64,000 nucleotides of DNA from Lysobacter sp. ISL-50 (GCF_018612875.1 NZ_JAGGRI010000017.1:186001-250000); one strand, 5' to 3'. Positions 10,415 through 20,264 are shown, numbered from the stretch's first letter. Numbers and translations: made by a program. Notes: generated by a model not told the origin, from the letters alone.

Positions 10415-10505
10415 GGATCGCTCCGTTGGGTGAACGGCGCCCAGTCTGGCTAAATCCGCGCCGGATCTATTCCTGGCGCGCCTTGCCGCGCTGCGGAAAC
10501 CTGTT

Positions 10506-11594
10506 TCAGGAGTCGCGCGCGCCGGCGAGCTGAGCCTGCCGCCAGGCCGCGGGCGTCATGCCTTCCAGCTTCTTGAAGCTGCTGTAGAAGGTGGACATGG
10601 ACAGGAAGCCGGAGGCTTCGGCCACGTGCTCCATCGCCACGTGGCCCGGTTCGCGCAACAGCCGCTTGGCGGCGCCGACCCGCAGTTGCATCAGGTAGGG
10701 CTTGAAGGCGGTCTTGTGGTTGTCGTTCAACAGTTGCGACAGGCGCGCCGGCGGCAGATTCAGGCGGCGCGCGACCCGGGCGAGATTCAGGCGCGCGTCC
10801 TGGTACAGCGCTTGTTCGGCCATCAGCCGGTGCAGGGACTGCAACGCGGCCCGCGCCTCGTCGTCGGCGATCTTGCGGTCTTGGTAGGGTGCGGCGGCGA
10901 CGCGCGCCTGGCGCCGGGCGAGCAGCACGACCGCGCCCAGGTAAAGCACCAGCGAGAACGACAGCGCGCCGACGATGTACGAGGTCAGCCCGGCGGTGAA
11001 GTACGCCAGCCAGACCACCGCGACCCCGGCGATCACCGCCGCGGCATGGCCCCGGCCGATGCCGTCGGCGGCGGCCGCCGGATCGGTTCGCCGGACAGCG
11101 CGCAGGTACAGGCCGACGGCGGCCAGCAGGCAGGCCAGCCAGCTGTAAGTCACTCCGCGCCAAACCGGCATGCCCCACCATTGCGGATGGTCGGTATAGG
11201 GGAAGGCCGCACCGAACCCCGTGGCGGCCGCGAGCAGGCCCGCGGCGACCATCCAGTCTCTGCGCGTGCGCTCGCCCGCCGGATCCGCCCACGCCCGCAC
11301 GAAGCCGACCAGGCAGGGCCCGATCAGGAAACAGGCGGTCAGGCCCACTTGCAGAACCGTCCGGGGAATCTCCGGGTAAAAATAGAACAGCACGGACTTC
11401 CCGGTGCGGATGCTGATCGCCAGGATCAGCACCGCCAGCCACCGCTGCGCCGGCGTGACCGGGCGCCGCAACAGCAGATAAGCGGCCAAGACCGATCCGT
11501 TGAACGCGCCCAGGCCGGCGAAGAAGAACAGCATGTAGGGAGCGATCATGATGGCGGCATGGGCGAAGGCAGCCTGGGCGGGGTGGGGCTGCAT
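10506..11594 (-). CDS. Membrane-anchored AraC-family transcriptional regulator
   Basis: The N-terminal 210 residues hold about six or seven hydrophobic helices (for example MLFFFAGLGAFNGSVLAAYL and VLQVGLTACFLIGPCLVGF). The C-terminal 110 residues are an AraC-type double helix-turn-helix, with LNLARVARRLNLPPARLSQL as the first HTH and AMEHVAEASGFLSMSTFYSS as the second. This architecture is known for regulators that sense membrane or extracellular signals directly. An internal ATG at about residue 16 (MIAPYM) is an equally plausible start. The likely target is the adjacent downstream S12 hydrolase, inferred from position only. Confidence 0.85.
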   Translation of the reverse strand: MQPHPAQAAFAHAAIMIAPYMLFFFAGLGAFNGSVLAAYLLLRRPVTPAQRWLAVLILAISIRTGKSVLFYFYPEIPRTVLQVGLTACFLIGPCLVGFVRAWADPAGERTRRDWMVAAGLLAAATGFGAAFPYTDHPQWWGMPVWRGVTYSWLACLLAAVGLYLRAVRRTDPAAAADGIGRGHAAAVIAGVAVVWLAYFTAGLTSYIVGALSFSLVLYLGAVVLLARRQARVAAAPYQDRKIADDEARAALQSLHRLMAEQALYQDARLNLARVARRLNLPPARLSQLLNDNHKTAFKPYLMQLRVGAAKRLLREPGHVAMEHVAEASGFLSMSTFYSSFKKLEGMTPAAWRQAQLAGARDS

Positions 11595-11875
11595 CGGCGG
11601 AGGATACGGCTTGGGAGCACGAGATGCCCTGGATATCCGAGCGCCGCGAAAATTTTCTGGATGCCGGCGATGTTTGTCGGATACATCATCGATCCGGCGA
11701 GATACATCAACGCCAGCAGCGCAGTACTGATCCAGTAGATCTACTTCTGCATCAGGTCATTGCCGCGCTGGTGGGGCGTCGGCCTGCCCTGGCGGACCGA
11801 CCGCCGGTTGCGGCCATGGTCGGCGGTACCGCGCTGCGCAGGGCCTGGCTACTGTGCGCAGGTACGTCGTCGGCG

Positions 11876-13372
11876 TCATGGCGGGCGGCTATTTCCAGCG
11901 ACGTCGCCGACGCGTAAGACACAAAGCGCCGCCAGCAATAAACTGATGCCGCCGATCAGCAGGGCGAAAATAGGCGCATTGCCGAAGAACGTCTTCAACA
12001 GGAAGCCGAGGAGGCTGGCGGCGAGCAATTGCGGGATGACGATAAACAGATTGAAGATGCCCATGTACACGCCCATCTTCCCCGCCGGCACGCTGTCGGA
12101 CAGCATCGCGTAAGGCAGGGACAGGATGGACGCCCAGGCGAAGCCGACGCCGACCATCGACAGCAACAACCAGTGCGGATCGCGGATCAGCAGGAAGGAC
12201 AGCAGGCCGCAGCCGCCCAGGACGAGATTGATCAAGTGGCTCAGGCGCAGGCCGAGCCGGCGCGTCATCCATGGAATCAGCACCGCTGCGAAAACGGCGA
12301 AACCGTTGTAAGCGGCGAACAGCACGCCCGCCCAGTTCGCGCCGTCGTTGTAAGCGGCCGAGCGCGTGTCCGCCGCGGCGAAATGCACGCCGGTTACCGC
12401 CGCCGTCGTGTAGACCCACATGGCGAACAGCGCGAACCAGGAAAAACACTGCACGGGCATGAGCTGTCTCATGATCGTGGGCATCGTCAGCAGGTCGGCG
12501 ATGATCGCGGTGACCGGATTGCGCGCGCGACTGTAGCCGGCGATCAGCTGTATCGCCCCGTAGGCGAACAGGCCGGCGGCAACCAGGTGCAGGCGCGCAT
12601 CGGCCTGGCTCAGGTGGATCGTGAGGAACGTTGCCAATCCGGCCGCGCACCCAAGCATGCCTTTGTATCGAACGTGCGCCGGAAACGGCGGTGGCGGCGT
12701 TGCCGGCGTTGCGTCCTCGAACGCGGCGAGCGCGTCGGGCGGATACTCGCGCGTCGACAGCACGGTCCAGGCGAGCGTGCCGAACAAGACGGCGGCGCCG
12801 AGATAGAACGCCAGCTTCACCGTGTCCGGTATTTCTCCGGCGGCGGAGAGGTTGCTGACTCCGCATTGGGTGAGCAGCCAGGGCAGCAGGCTGGCGATGA
12901 TGGCGCCCGCCGCGATGAACGTGGTCTGCATCGCGTAGCCGGCCGGCCGCTGCGACGACGGCAGCTGATCGCCCACGATCGAACGCAACGGTCCCATCGA
13001 GACGTTGATCGCGGCGTCGAGGAGCCACAGCAGCGCCGCCGCGCTCCACAGCGTCGGCGAATTCGGCATCGCGATCAGCGCCAATGCGGCGAGGATGGCG
13101 CCAGCGAGGAAATACGGCCGGCGGCGTCCGAGCCGGCCCCACGTGCGATCGGAGCAATAGCCGATGATCGGCTGCACCAGCAGGCCGGTGAGCGGCGCGG
13201 CGATCCATAGCGCGGGAATATCGTCGATGCTGGCGCCGAGGGTGTGGAAGATGCGGCTGACGTTCGCATTCTGCAGCGCGAGGCCGAACTGCAGCCCCAC
13301 GAAGCCGAAGCACATGTTCCAGATCTGCCAGAAGCCGATCGCAGGCTTGCTCGTCGTGGCAGGCGTGGACAT
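11876..13372 (-). CDS. MFS sugar permease (GPH/SLC45-like)
   Basis: This 498-residue protein has about 12 hydrophobic segments. The signature GYCSDRTWGRLGRRRPYFLAG between helices 2 and 3 is typical of the sugar-transporting MFS branch that includes SLC45/sucrose-type permeases. It sits 35 bp after the LacI regulator on the same strand and opposite a TonB receptor/GH3 pair. The likely role is uptake of the di- or oligosaccharide or glucose released in the periplasm. The substrate is inferred to be beta-glucan-derived. The upstream junction lacks a strong Shine-Dalgarno, so translation may depend on the regulator message. Confidence 0.88.
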   Translation of the reverse strand: MSTPATTSKPAIGFWQIWNMCFGFVGLQFGLALQNANVSRIFHTLGASIDDIPALWIAAPLTGLLVQPIIGYCSDRTWGRLGRRRPYFLAGAILAALALIAMPNSPTLWSAAALLWLLDAAINVSMGPLRSIVGDQLPSSQRPAGYAMQTTFIAAGAIIASLLPWLLTQCGVSNLSAAGEIPDTVKLAFYLGAAVLFGTLAWTVLSTREYPPDALAAFEDATPATPPPPFPAHVRYKGMLGCAAGLATFLTIHLSQADARLHLVAAGLFAYGAIQLIAGYSRARNPVTAIIADLLTMPTIMRQLMPVQCFSWFALFAMWVYTTAAVTGVHFAAADTRSAAYNDGANWAGVLFAAYNGFAVFAAVLIPWMTRRLGLRLSHLINLVLGGCGLLSFLLIRDPHWLLLSMVGVGFAWASILSLPYAMLSDSVPAGKMGVYMGIFNLFIVIPQLLAASLLGFLLKTFFGNAPIFALLIGGISLLLAALCVLRVGDVAGNSRPP

Positions 13373-13407
13373 TTGGCGTCGGCGTGCGGCGTTCGCGGCG
13401 GCGTCGC

Positions 13408-14442
13408 TCAGCGCCGCTTCGCCGCAACGGGCGCGGGTCCGCCCGATTGCCGGATCATGAGTTCATACGGCACGCGCACGAGCGAGCCCGCCTGCGGGTC
13501 GCGGATCGCGGCGAGCAGTTGTTCGGCGGCGATGCGGCCCATCTCGCGGCACGGCTGTCGCACCGTCGTCAGGCTGGGCCAGATCTGGCGCGAGGCCGGC
13601 GTGTCGTCGAAACCGAACACGGACAAGTCTTGCGGGACGCGCAGACCGCGCTCGAACGCCTCGTGCATGACGCCGCAGGCGCTGTCGTCGTTGGCGGCGA
13701 AGATCGCGGTGGGTGGATGCCTCAGATCGAGCAGTTGCCTCGTACCTTTGACGCCGTCGTCGAAGGTGAAACCGCCATCGACGACAAGCTTGGGGTCGAA
13801 AGGGAGGCCCGCGCGGCGCAGGCCGTCGCGATAACCGGCCAGGCGCCAGGCACGCCCGCCATGCAGCGCGGGGCCGGCGATGTGGGCGATGCGACGATGA
13901 CCGAGCTCGACCGCGTGCGCGATCATCTCCACCGCCGCCTTGCGCTCGTCGAGGATAGTGCCGATGCGTGCGTGGCCGAGCTTGGCCTTCGCGGAGATCG
14001 TGGCGTAGCGCATGCCGAGGGCGTCGAGACGGTGCAGCAGCTTGACGTCGTCGGCGAACGGCGGCACCAGGATCAGGCCATCCGGACGGTATTGCTCGAT
14101 CGATTCCTCCACGGCGCGGACATGGTCGGCATTGGAATATTCGAGCGGACGCAGCATGGCGCTGTAACCCTGACGCTCGCAGGCGGCGAGCATGCCGACA
14201 ATGATCTCCATGATGTAGCTCGATGCCGCGGCGGGATCGTCGTACACCAGCGAGATCAGGTAGGAGCGGTTCCCCGCCAAGCTGCGCGCGGAAGGATTCG
14301 GGCGGTAGTTAAGCGCCTGCGCCGCCGCCTCTACCTTCAACCGGGTCTTCTCGCGCACGTTCGGCTCCCGGTTGAAGACGCGCGAGACGGTCGTCATGGA
14401 GACGCCGGCGGCCTGGGCGACGTCTTCGATTCTGGCGCGCAT
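13408..14442 (-). CDS. LacI-family transcriptional repressor
   Basis: This 344-residue protein begins ARIEDVAQAAGVSMTTVSRV, a textbook LacI helix-turn-helix with the hinge helix at NPSARSLAG (about residue 54). It is followed by a periplasmic-binding-protein-like effector domain (SVFGFDDTPASRQIWPSLTT near residue 275). The ATG at 14442 is preferred over an in-frame TTG one codon upstream. It is divergent from the TonB receptor gene. The intergenic region contains the palindrome TGGTAGCGCTACCA, a classical LacI-type site, so it probably represses both directions until a sugar inducer binds. Confidence 0.93.
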   Translation of the reverse strand: MRARIEDVAQAAGVSMTTVSRVFNREPNVREKTRLKVEAAAQALNYRPNPSARSLAGNRSYLISLVYDDPAAASSYIMEIIVGMLAACERQGYSAMLRPLEYSNADHVRAVEESIEQYRPDGLILVPPFADDVKLLHRLDALGMRYATISAKAKLGHARIGTILDERKAAVEMIAHAVELGHRRIAHIAGPALHGGRAWRLAGYRDGLRRAGLPFDPKLVVDGGFTFDDGVKGTRQLLDLRHPPTAIFAANDDSACGVMHEAFERGLRVPQDLSVFGFDDTPASRQIWPSLTTVRQPCREMGRIAAEQLLAAIRDPQAGSLVRVPYELMIRQSGGPAPVAAKRR

Positions 14443-14628
14443 CAATGCGTTTCCGAAGGGGTTGGGGGCGAATCATGTTATCGCACACCGCGATGGCGGG
14501 GATGAGGTCGCCGCGCGAAAACCGCGGTTGCGCAGGCATCCGCCCCAGTGAACGTCGCGCAGATTCGTTGCTGCGGTGCGGCATCCACGCCTCGCGCGAC
14601 GCGAGGCCGTGACGCCGTAAGAGCAAAT

Positions 14629-14679
14629 TGGTAGCGCTACCATTTTCACATTGACAGCGCTTCCATTCGGGCGTATCAC
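14629..14679 (+). promoter_or_regulatory. Sigma70-like promoter with tandem LacI-type operators
   Basis: A perfect 14-bp palindrome TGGTAGCGCTACCA occupies 14629-14642. A second, imperfect site with the same AGCGCT core (TGACAGCGCTTCCA) is centred 23 bp further, about two helical turns. A -35 TTGACA (14651-14656) and a -10-like TATCAC (14674-14679) are separated by 17 bp, so operator 2 overlaps the -35/spacer and operator 1 abuts it upstream. The expected transcript starts near 14686, about 75 bases before the receptor ATG. Repression by promoter occlusion is inferred. Confidence 0.75.
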
Positions 14680-14761
14680 TCGCTCCGCCCCACGCCGGCC
14701 AGCGGCGATTGCCGCCATGAGAGCTGGAAGATGGGAACGTCCGAACTGGAGGGAAGAGGAC

Positions 14762-17212
14762 ATGGCGTACCGCTTGCACGCGCTGTATGGCGCGATTCTC
14801 GTCGTACTCGTTTCATCAACTGATGCTTTGGCCGGACCTGCCGATCAGCCTCAGGCCGCGGGTCCCGCACAACCGCAGACGCCTGCGGCAGCCGCGCCGC
14901 AGGAAAGCGCGCCCAAGACGCTCGACGGGGTCGTCGTCACCGGCACCAAGCGCGAGACGCCGCTGCAGAAGACGCCGGTCGCGATCAGCGCGCTCAATGC
15001 CGAGACGCTCGAGAAAGAGCGAGTGATGACCGTGCAGGACCTCACCAAGCTGGTGCCGAGCATGCAGGCCACCCGGCAGGGCGATCACGACGTGATCACC
15101 ATGACCCTGCGCGGCATCGGCAACGACCAAGCCAAGACCGAATACGCCGATCCGGAAGTGGCGATCTTCGTCGACGGCGTGTATTCGCCGCGGGCCGAAG
15201 CCGCCGCCGGCCTGCTCCTGGACGTGGCGGCCGCGGAAGTGCTGCGCGGTCCGCAGGGCACGCTATGGGGTCGGAACTCCACGGTCGGCGCGGTCAACTT
15301 CCGCACCGCCACGCCGGAGATCGGCAGCTACTTCGGCAACGTCCAATTCAGCGTCGGCAACTACAACGCGATCGGCGCGCGGGCGGTGGTCAATCTGCCG
15401 ATCAGCGACACCTTCGCGATGCGCATCGCGGTCGCTCAGGAACAGCACGATGGCTATGTCGATTATCAGAACCCGGTGGGACAACTGCCCTCTGTCGACG
15501 CGCAGCGCGCCGCCCATGCGGCGGCCGGCGGCAGTCCGGCCACGTTTCGGCCCATCAATCCGAACCAGTACGTCACCGGCGGCGACAAGTACAGCGCCCA
15601 GAACCAATCGGCCGCGCGTGTCAGCGCGTTGTGGCAGCCCAACGATGCCTTCAGCTGGAACCTGGCGCTGGAGTACTTCCGCGATCGCGGCACGCCAAGC
15701 ATGAACCTGATGCAACGCCCGCGGGCCGGCCAGGACTTCTGGTCGGCGCTGATCGACACCGCGCCGTACATCGAGCGCGACTCTTATGCGCTGCGCAGCC
15801 GCATGGACTGGGATATCAACGACGGCCTGCGGCTTTCCTACATAGCCGGTTTCAGCCGCTTCGACGGCCGCTCGACTTACGACCAGGACAGCGGCGTGCT
15901 GGTGCCGACCTGCTTCGCCTGCGGCCCCGCGCAGTTCCAGGAAGACCGCACCAACGATTCCGAATACAAGACCACCAGCCACGAGTTCAACCTGTCCTCG
16001 ACCGGCGAACAGGCCGTCGACTGGATCGTGGGCCTGTACTACGCGGCCGAGAAGAATTCGATCCGCTTCGACATTCCAATCTTCAACGGAACTCAAGAAG
16101 GCACTGTCGCCTGGCAAGGCTCGTTCATCCAGCCCAAGGAGACGGTGGATTCGTACGCGGCGTTCGGCCAAGCCACCTGGAATGTAAACGACAACTGGCG
16201 CCTGACCGCGGGAGCGCGCTATACCGACGACAAGAAGAGGAATGTCGGCGGCCGCGGCTGGGGCTGGGCCTACGACCCGAACGTGCCGCAGGTTCCGATT
16301 TCCCCAGGCGCGTATCCGAGTCCGCAAAACGGATTCAACGTCTCCACCGTCAACGACGGCGAGTACGGCCACAGCCAGGTAACGTGGCTGGCCCGCACCG
16401 ATTTCGACGTCGGCGAGAAGGGGCTGCTCTACGCCAGCGTCTCCACCGGCTACAAGTCCGGCGGCCTGCAAGACGGCGGCGCGACCTACAAGCATGAGGA
16501 GCTGACCAACTACGAGGTCGGCGGCAAGTTCAGTTTCCTGGAAGGGCGCCTGACCTGGAACAGCGCGATCTACTACATGGACTTCAAGAACTTCCAGTTG
16601 TCGGCGCCGGTCACCTTTCCCGACGGCAACCGCGGCCTGGGTTTCAGCAACGTGAAAGACAGCACCAAGGTGTGGGGCTACGAGAGCGAACTGTCGGCGC
16701 TCATTGGCGAGAACGACCGCGTCAATCTGACGGTTTCGGGCATTCCGAAGAAGGACCTGGGCACACTGCTTTACGCAGGCAGCAACGACTACCAGGGCTT
16801 GCCTGCGTGTCCGCCGGAGTCGGGCATCAGCAACTGCATGAACGTGACGGGCAACGAATTGCCGCATGCGCCCGACTTCGCGTTGACGCTGATCTGGGAG
16901 CACGACTTCCACCTCGGCAACGGCGGCACTCTGACGCCCCGATTGACGGGGCATTACGAAACCGAAACCTGGCTGAGCGTGTTCAACCTCGGCAACGAGG
17001 ACAAGCAAAAGTCCTACGGCCGTGGCGACTTCTCGCTGCGTTACGAGGAACCTCAGCGGCGCTGGTGGGCCGGCCTGTACGCGCAGAACTTCACCGACGA
17101 AAAAACGCGTACCGCGGCGGGCCGTTTCAACCCCGGCGCCGGCGAGTACCTGTGGGTGTCGCAGTACTTGCCACCGCGCACGTACGGAGTGAACTTCGGC
17201 CTGCACTTCTGA
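14762..17212 (+). CDS. TonB-dependent outer-membrane receptor
   Basis: This 816-residue receptor uses the ATG at 14762, which follows GAGGGAAGAGG and gives a signal peptide (AILVVLVSSTDALA). The open frame extends further upstream, but across the promoter. A TonB-box-like segment DGVVVTGTKRET precedes the plug domain (QDLTKLVPSMQATRQGD to LRGPQGTLWGRNSTVGAVNF). The rest is a 22-strand-type barrel ending in FGLHF. Family knowledge: such receptors import siderophores or, as in Xanthomonadaceae CUT loci, oligosaccharides. Its position before a GH3 glucosidase, with a LacI repressor and sugar permease, argues for glucan oligosaccharide import. Confidence 0.92.
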   Translation: MAYRLHALYGAILVVLVSSTDALAGPADQPQAAGPAQPQTPAAAAPQESAPKTLDGVVVTGTKRETPLQKTPVAISALNAETLEKERVMTVQDLTKLVPSMQATRQGDHDVITMTLRGIGNDQAKTEYADPEVAIFVDGVYSPRAEAAAGLLLDVAAAEVLRGPQGTLWGRNSTVGAVNFRTATPEIGSYFGNVQFSVGNYNAIGARAVVNLPISDTFAMRIAVAQEQHDGYVDYQNPVGQLPSVDAQRAAHAAAGGSPATFRPINPNQYVTGGDKYSAQNQSAARVSALWQPNDAFSWNLALEYFRDRGTPSMNLMQRPRAGQDFWSALIDTAPYIERDSYALRSRMDWDINDGLRLSYIAGFSRFDGRSTYDQDSGVLVPTCFACGPAQFQEDRTNDSEYKTTSHEFNLSSTGEQAVDWIVGLYYAAEKNSIRFDIPIFNGTQEGTVAWQGSFIQPKETVDSYAAFGQATWNVNDNWRLTAGARYTDDKKRNVGGRGWGWAYDPNVPQVPISPGAYPSPQNGFNVSTVNDGEYGHSQVTWLARTDFDVGEKGLLYASVSTGYKSGGLQDGGATYKHEELTNYEVGGKFSFLEGRLTWNSAIYYMDFKNFQLSAPVTFPDGNRGLGFSNVKDSTKVWGYESELSALIGENDRVNLTVSGIPKKDLGTLLYAGSNDYQGLPACPPESGISNCMNVTGNELPHAPDFALTLIWEHDFHLGNGGTLTPRLTGHYETETWLSVFNLGNEDKQKSYGRGDFSLRYEEPQRRWWAGLYAQNFTDEKTRTAAGRFNPGAGEYLWVSQYLPPRTYGVNFGLHF

Positions 17213-17351
17213 TAGGCATCCGGCTTTCCTCGCTCGCACTGCGGGCGGGGAAACGTCGCTGCGCACATCGCGATTCGCTCCTGCCTTGGGTGGCCTTGCG
17301 CAGGGGCATGCGGCGTCGCGGACGATCCCGCACGCCGCCCGCACGGACATT

Positions 17352-19943
17352 ATGGAGCACGGTTTGAAAATCGTATCGAAGAATCTTCCGCTGCGCGCAG
17401 TGGCGCTGCGTCGGAAAGGGCTGGTCTTGGCGGCAGCGCTGGGTTTGACCGTCGGCCCCGGCGTCGCCGGGAACGCGCCGTCAGGCGGCGTGATCCAGCC
17501 CGAGCGCTGGCCGGCACCGGCCTGGCCGTTACCGGCCGATCCGGCACTGGAGGCGCGCGTCGATGCGCTGCTGGCAACGATGACGCTGGAAGAAAAAGTC
17601 GGCCAGATCGTGCAGGGCGATATTTCCAGCCTCACCCCCGATGATGTGCGCAAGTACCGCCTCGGTTCGGTGCTGGCCGGCGGCGGCTCCGATCCGGGCG
17701 GCAAGTACAACGCCGCGCCGGCGCAATGGCTGGCGCAGGCCGACGCGTTCTACGAGGCCTCGATGGACACCCGCGGCGGCGGCAAGGCGATCCCGATCCT
17801 GTACGGCATCGACGCGGTGCACGGCCAGAGCAACGTGATCGGCGCCACCGTGTTCCCGCACAACATCGGCCTCGGTGCGACGCGCAATCCCGACCTGATC
17901 CGCGAGATCGGCCGGATCACCGCGATCGAGACGCGGACCACCGGCATGGAATGGACCTTCGCGCCCACCGTCGCGGTGCCGCGGGACGACCGCTGGGGCC
18001 GTAGCTACGAAGGCTATTCGGAAGATCCGAAGCTGGTCGCGGGCTACGCCGGCGCGATGGTCGAAGGCCTGCAGGGCAAGGTCGGCGGCAAAGAGTTTCT
18101 GGACGGCGCGCATGTGATCTCCTCGGTCAAGCACTATCTCGGCGACGGCGGCACAAGCGACGGCAAGGACCAGGGCGATACGCAGATCGGCGAGGCCGAG
18201 CTGCGCGACATACACAACGCCGGATACCCGCCCGCCATCGCCGCCGGTGCGCAAGCGGTGATGGTTTCCTTCAGCAGCTACCAGAGCGTGAAACTGGCGG
18301 GTCACAAGCCGCTGGTCACCGACGTGCTGAAAGGACGCATGAACTTCGGCGGCTTCGTCGTCACCGACTGGAACGCGCACGGCCAAATCGCCGGCTGCGA
18401 CAACACGCAGTGCCCGGCGACGGTGAACGCCGGTGTCGACCTGGTAATGGCGCCCGACAGCTGGAAACCGTTCTACGAGAGCACGCTGGCCGCGGCGAAG
18501 GCCGGCACGATTCCGGTGGCCAGGCTCGACGATGCGGTGCGGCGCGTGCTGCGGGTGAAGTTCCGGCTCAACCTGTTCGACGCCGGCAAGCCGTCCCAGC
18601 GCATGCTGGGCGGCAAGTTCGAGTTGCTGGGCGCCCCCGAGCATCGCGCGGTCGCGCGCCGGGCGGTGCGCGAATCGTTGGTGCTGTTGAAGAACCAGCG
18701 CGGCGTGCTGCCGCTGGACCCGAAGAAGAAGCTGTTGGTCGCAGGCGACGGCGCCGACAGCATGGCCAAGCAGAGCGGCGGCTGGACATTGACCTGGCAG
18801 GGCACGGGCACCACGCGCGCGGATTTCCCCAACGGCGAGACGATCTGGGACGGGCTGAAGACTGCGGTGCAGGTGGCTGGCGGTAGCGCCGAGCTCGCGC
18901 TCGACGGCCGCTATCGGAGCAAACCCGACGCCGCCATCGTGGTGATCGGCGAGAACCCTTACGCCGAGTTCCAGGGCGATCTGCCAACGCTGCTTTACAA
19001 GCCCGGCGACGACAGTGAGCTTGCGCTCATCAGGAAACTGAGGGCCGACGGCATTCCCGTGGTGACGGTATTCCTCAGCGGCCGGCCGCTGTGGACGAAC
19101 CGCGAGATCAACGCGTCCGATGCTTTCGTCGCGGCCTGGTTGCCGGGCAGCGAGGGCGCCGGCATCGCCGATGTTCTGCTGCGCAGGCCTGACGACGGCA
19201 TCCATTACGACTTCAAGGGCAAACTCAGCTACTCCTGGCCGCGCCGCGCCGATCAGTACGCCAACAACGTCGGCCAGAAGAATTACCGCCCGCAGTTCCC
19301 CTATGGCTACGGCCTGACGTATGCCAGCACGGGCGATCTCGCACCGCTGCCGGAAACCGCCGGCGTATCGCTTGCGCAAGCACAACCGGGCCAGTACTAC
19401 GGGCTTGGCATGTTGGCGCCGGGACTGTCGCTGGCGCTGGAAGCCGCCGACCAGCGCACTGTCAGCATCAAGACGCTGCCCGCGGCGCTGGACGACGGCA
19501 GTATCCGCATCACCGCGGTCGATCACCGGCGCCAGGAGGACGCGCGGCGCGTGACCTGGTCGGGGTCGGCGCCCGCGCGCTTGTCGTTGATCGCGGACGC
19601 GGCGAAGGACCTGACGCGGGAGGCCAACGGCGACGTGCAGCTGTTGCTGGCGCTTCGCGTGGACGCTCCACCGAAGGGTGAGGTAACCATGAGCGTTGCC
19701 TGCGGCGAAGGCTGCGGCGCCATGCTGCCGCTGCGCGAGTCGTTAGCGTCGCTGCCGCCCGGCCAATGGACCACGCTCGGGATACCGTTGAAGTGTCTCG
19801 CGCTGGCCGGCGCGGACCTGTCGAAGTTGTCCGGCCTATTGACGATCGAGACCTCCTCGCCTTTACAACTGTCGTTCTCGCGCATCGCGCTTACCCCGCA
19901 AGGCGAAGCCGAGCGGACGTCCGGATGCAGGGCCGCCAAGTAA
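17352..19943 (+). CDS. GH3 beta-glucosidase / 1,4-(1,3-)beta-glucan exohydrolase, ExoP-like
   Basis: This 863-residue protein uses the ATG at 17352, followed by a signal peptide (LVLAAALGLTVGPGVAG). The GH3 N-domain starts at ALLATMTLEEKVGQIVQGD. The nucleophile is Asp339 in GGFVVTDWNAHG, inside the GH3 signature. The C-domain (VLLKNQRGVLPLDPKKKLLV) and a further C-terminal beta-sandwich of about 180 residues resemble the ExoP/glucan 1,4-beta-glucosidase layout. It probably removes glucose from non-reducing ends of beta-glucan or cello-oligosaccharides in the periplasm. It follows the TonB receptor by 139 bp and is probably co-transcribed from the LacI-controlled promoter. Confidence 0.92.
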   Translation: MEHGLKIVSKNLPLRAVALRRKGLVLAAALGLTVGPGVAGNAPSGGVIQPERWPAPAWPLPADPALEARVDALLATMTLEEKVGQIVQGDISSLTPDDVRKYRLGSVLAGGGSDPGGKYNAAPAQWLAQADAFYEASMDTRGGGKAIPILYGIDAVHGQSNVIGATVFPHNIGLGATRNPDLIREIGRITAIETRTTGMEWTFAPTVAVPRDDRWGRSYEGYSEDPKLVAGYAGAMVEGLQGKVGGKEFLDGAHVISSVKHYLGDGGTSDGKDQGDTQIGEAELRDIHNAGYPPAIAAGAQAVMVSFSSYQSVKLAGHKPLVTDVLKGRMNFGGFVVTDWNAHGQIAGCDNTQCPATVNAGVDLVMAPDSWKPFYESTLAAAKAGTIPVARLDDAVRRVLRVKFRLNLFDAGKPSQRMLGGKFELLGAPEHRAVARRAVRESLVLLKNQRGVLPLDPKKKLLVAGDGADSMAKQSGGWTLTWQGTGTTRADFPNGETIWDGLKTAVQVAGGSAELALDGRYRSKPDAAIVVIGENPYAEFQGDLPTLLYKPGDDSELALIRKLRADGIPVVTVFLSGRPLWTNREINASDAFVAAWLPGSEGAGIADVLLRRPDDGIHYDFKGKLSYSWPRRADQYANNVGQKNYRPQFPYGYGLTYASTGDLAPLPETAGVSLAQAQPGQYYGLGMLAPGLSLALEAADQRTVSIKTLPAALDDGSIRITAVDHRRQEDARRVTWSGSAPARLSLIADAAKDLTREANGDVQLLLALRVDAPPKGEVTMSVACGEGCGAMLPLRESLASLPPGQWTTLGIPLKCLALAGADLSKLSGLLTIETSSPLQLSFSRIALTPQGEAERTSGCRAAK

Positions 19944-19990
19944 CCTGGAACCAGAGATTCTCCGCGCTTCGGCACGAAGCCCACCGATGC

Positions 19991-20215
19991 ATGGGTATTT
20001 CCCGCATGCCCTGGCTACTGCCTCTGGCGTGCGCTCAGCCCACTTCTGAGCATTCACCGAACTCGGGCGCGCAATACGGCGAATCGAATTCCACCATCTG
20101 GAATCGAGTCGCGCAGTACGGGAGCATCGGCTCAGGCTTCTATCCGAAGGACATCTCGCAGCCGACGCCGCTTTGCGACCCGGCTGAACTCGACAAGCTC
20201 TGGACAACGCGCTGA
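19991..20215 (+). pseudogene. Short ORF or gene relic with IWN..YGS motifs
   Basis: A 74-codon ORF reads HSPNSGAQYGESNSTIWNRV followed by AQYGSIGSGF and then DISQPTPLCDP. The pattern STxIWNxxxxYGSxxSxxS followed by a cysteine recalls a widespread family of small hypothetical proteins. From memory that family is longer and continues after the Cys into a conserved region, whereas here it ends in DKLWTTR. It may be a decayed fragment or a genuinely short protein. No Shine-Dalgarno stands out. Confidence 0.35.
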
Positions 20216-20264
20216 CAGTGCATTCAGCGATGGCGGCTGCATCGGTCGGCATCCAGAACGCATG

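Noticed and set aside
14651-14761. Upstream extension of the TonB receptor from a TTG
   Set aside because: It would start inside the -35 box and second operator, whereas the ATG at 14762 has a good Shine-Dalgarno and a signal peptide.
15263-17710. An 815-codon open frame antisense to the TonB receptor
   Set aside because: The sense strand has a complete receptor with plug and barrel motifs; the antisense product shows no domain.
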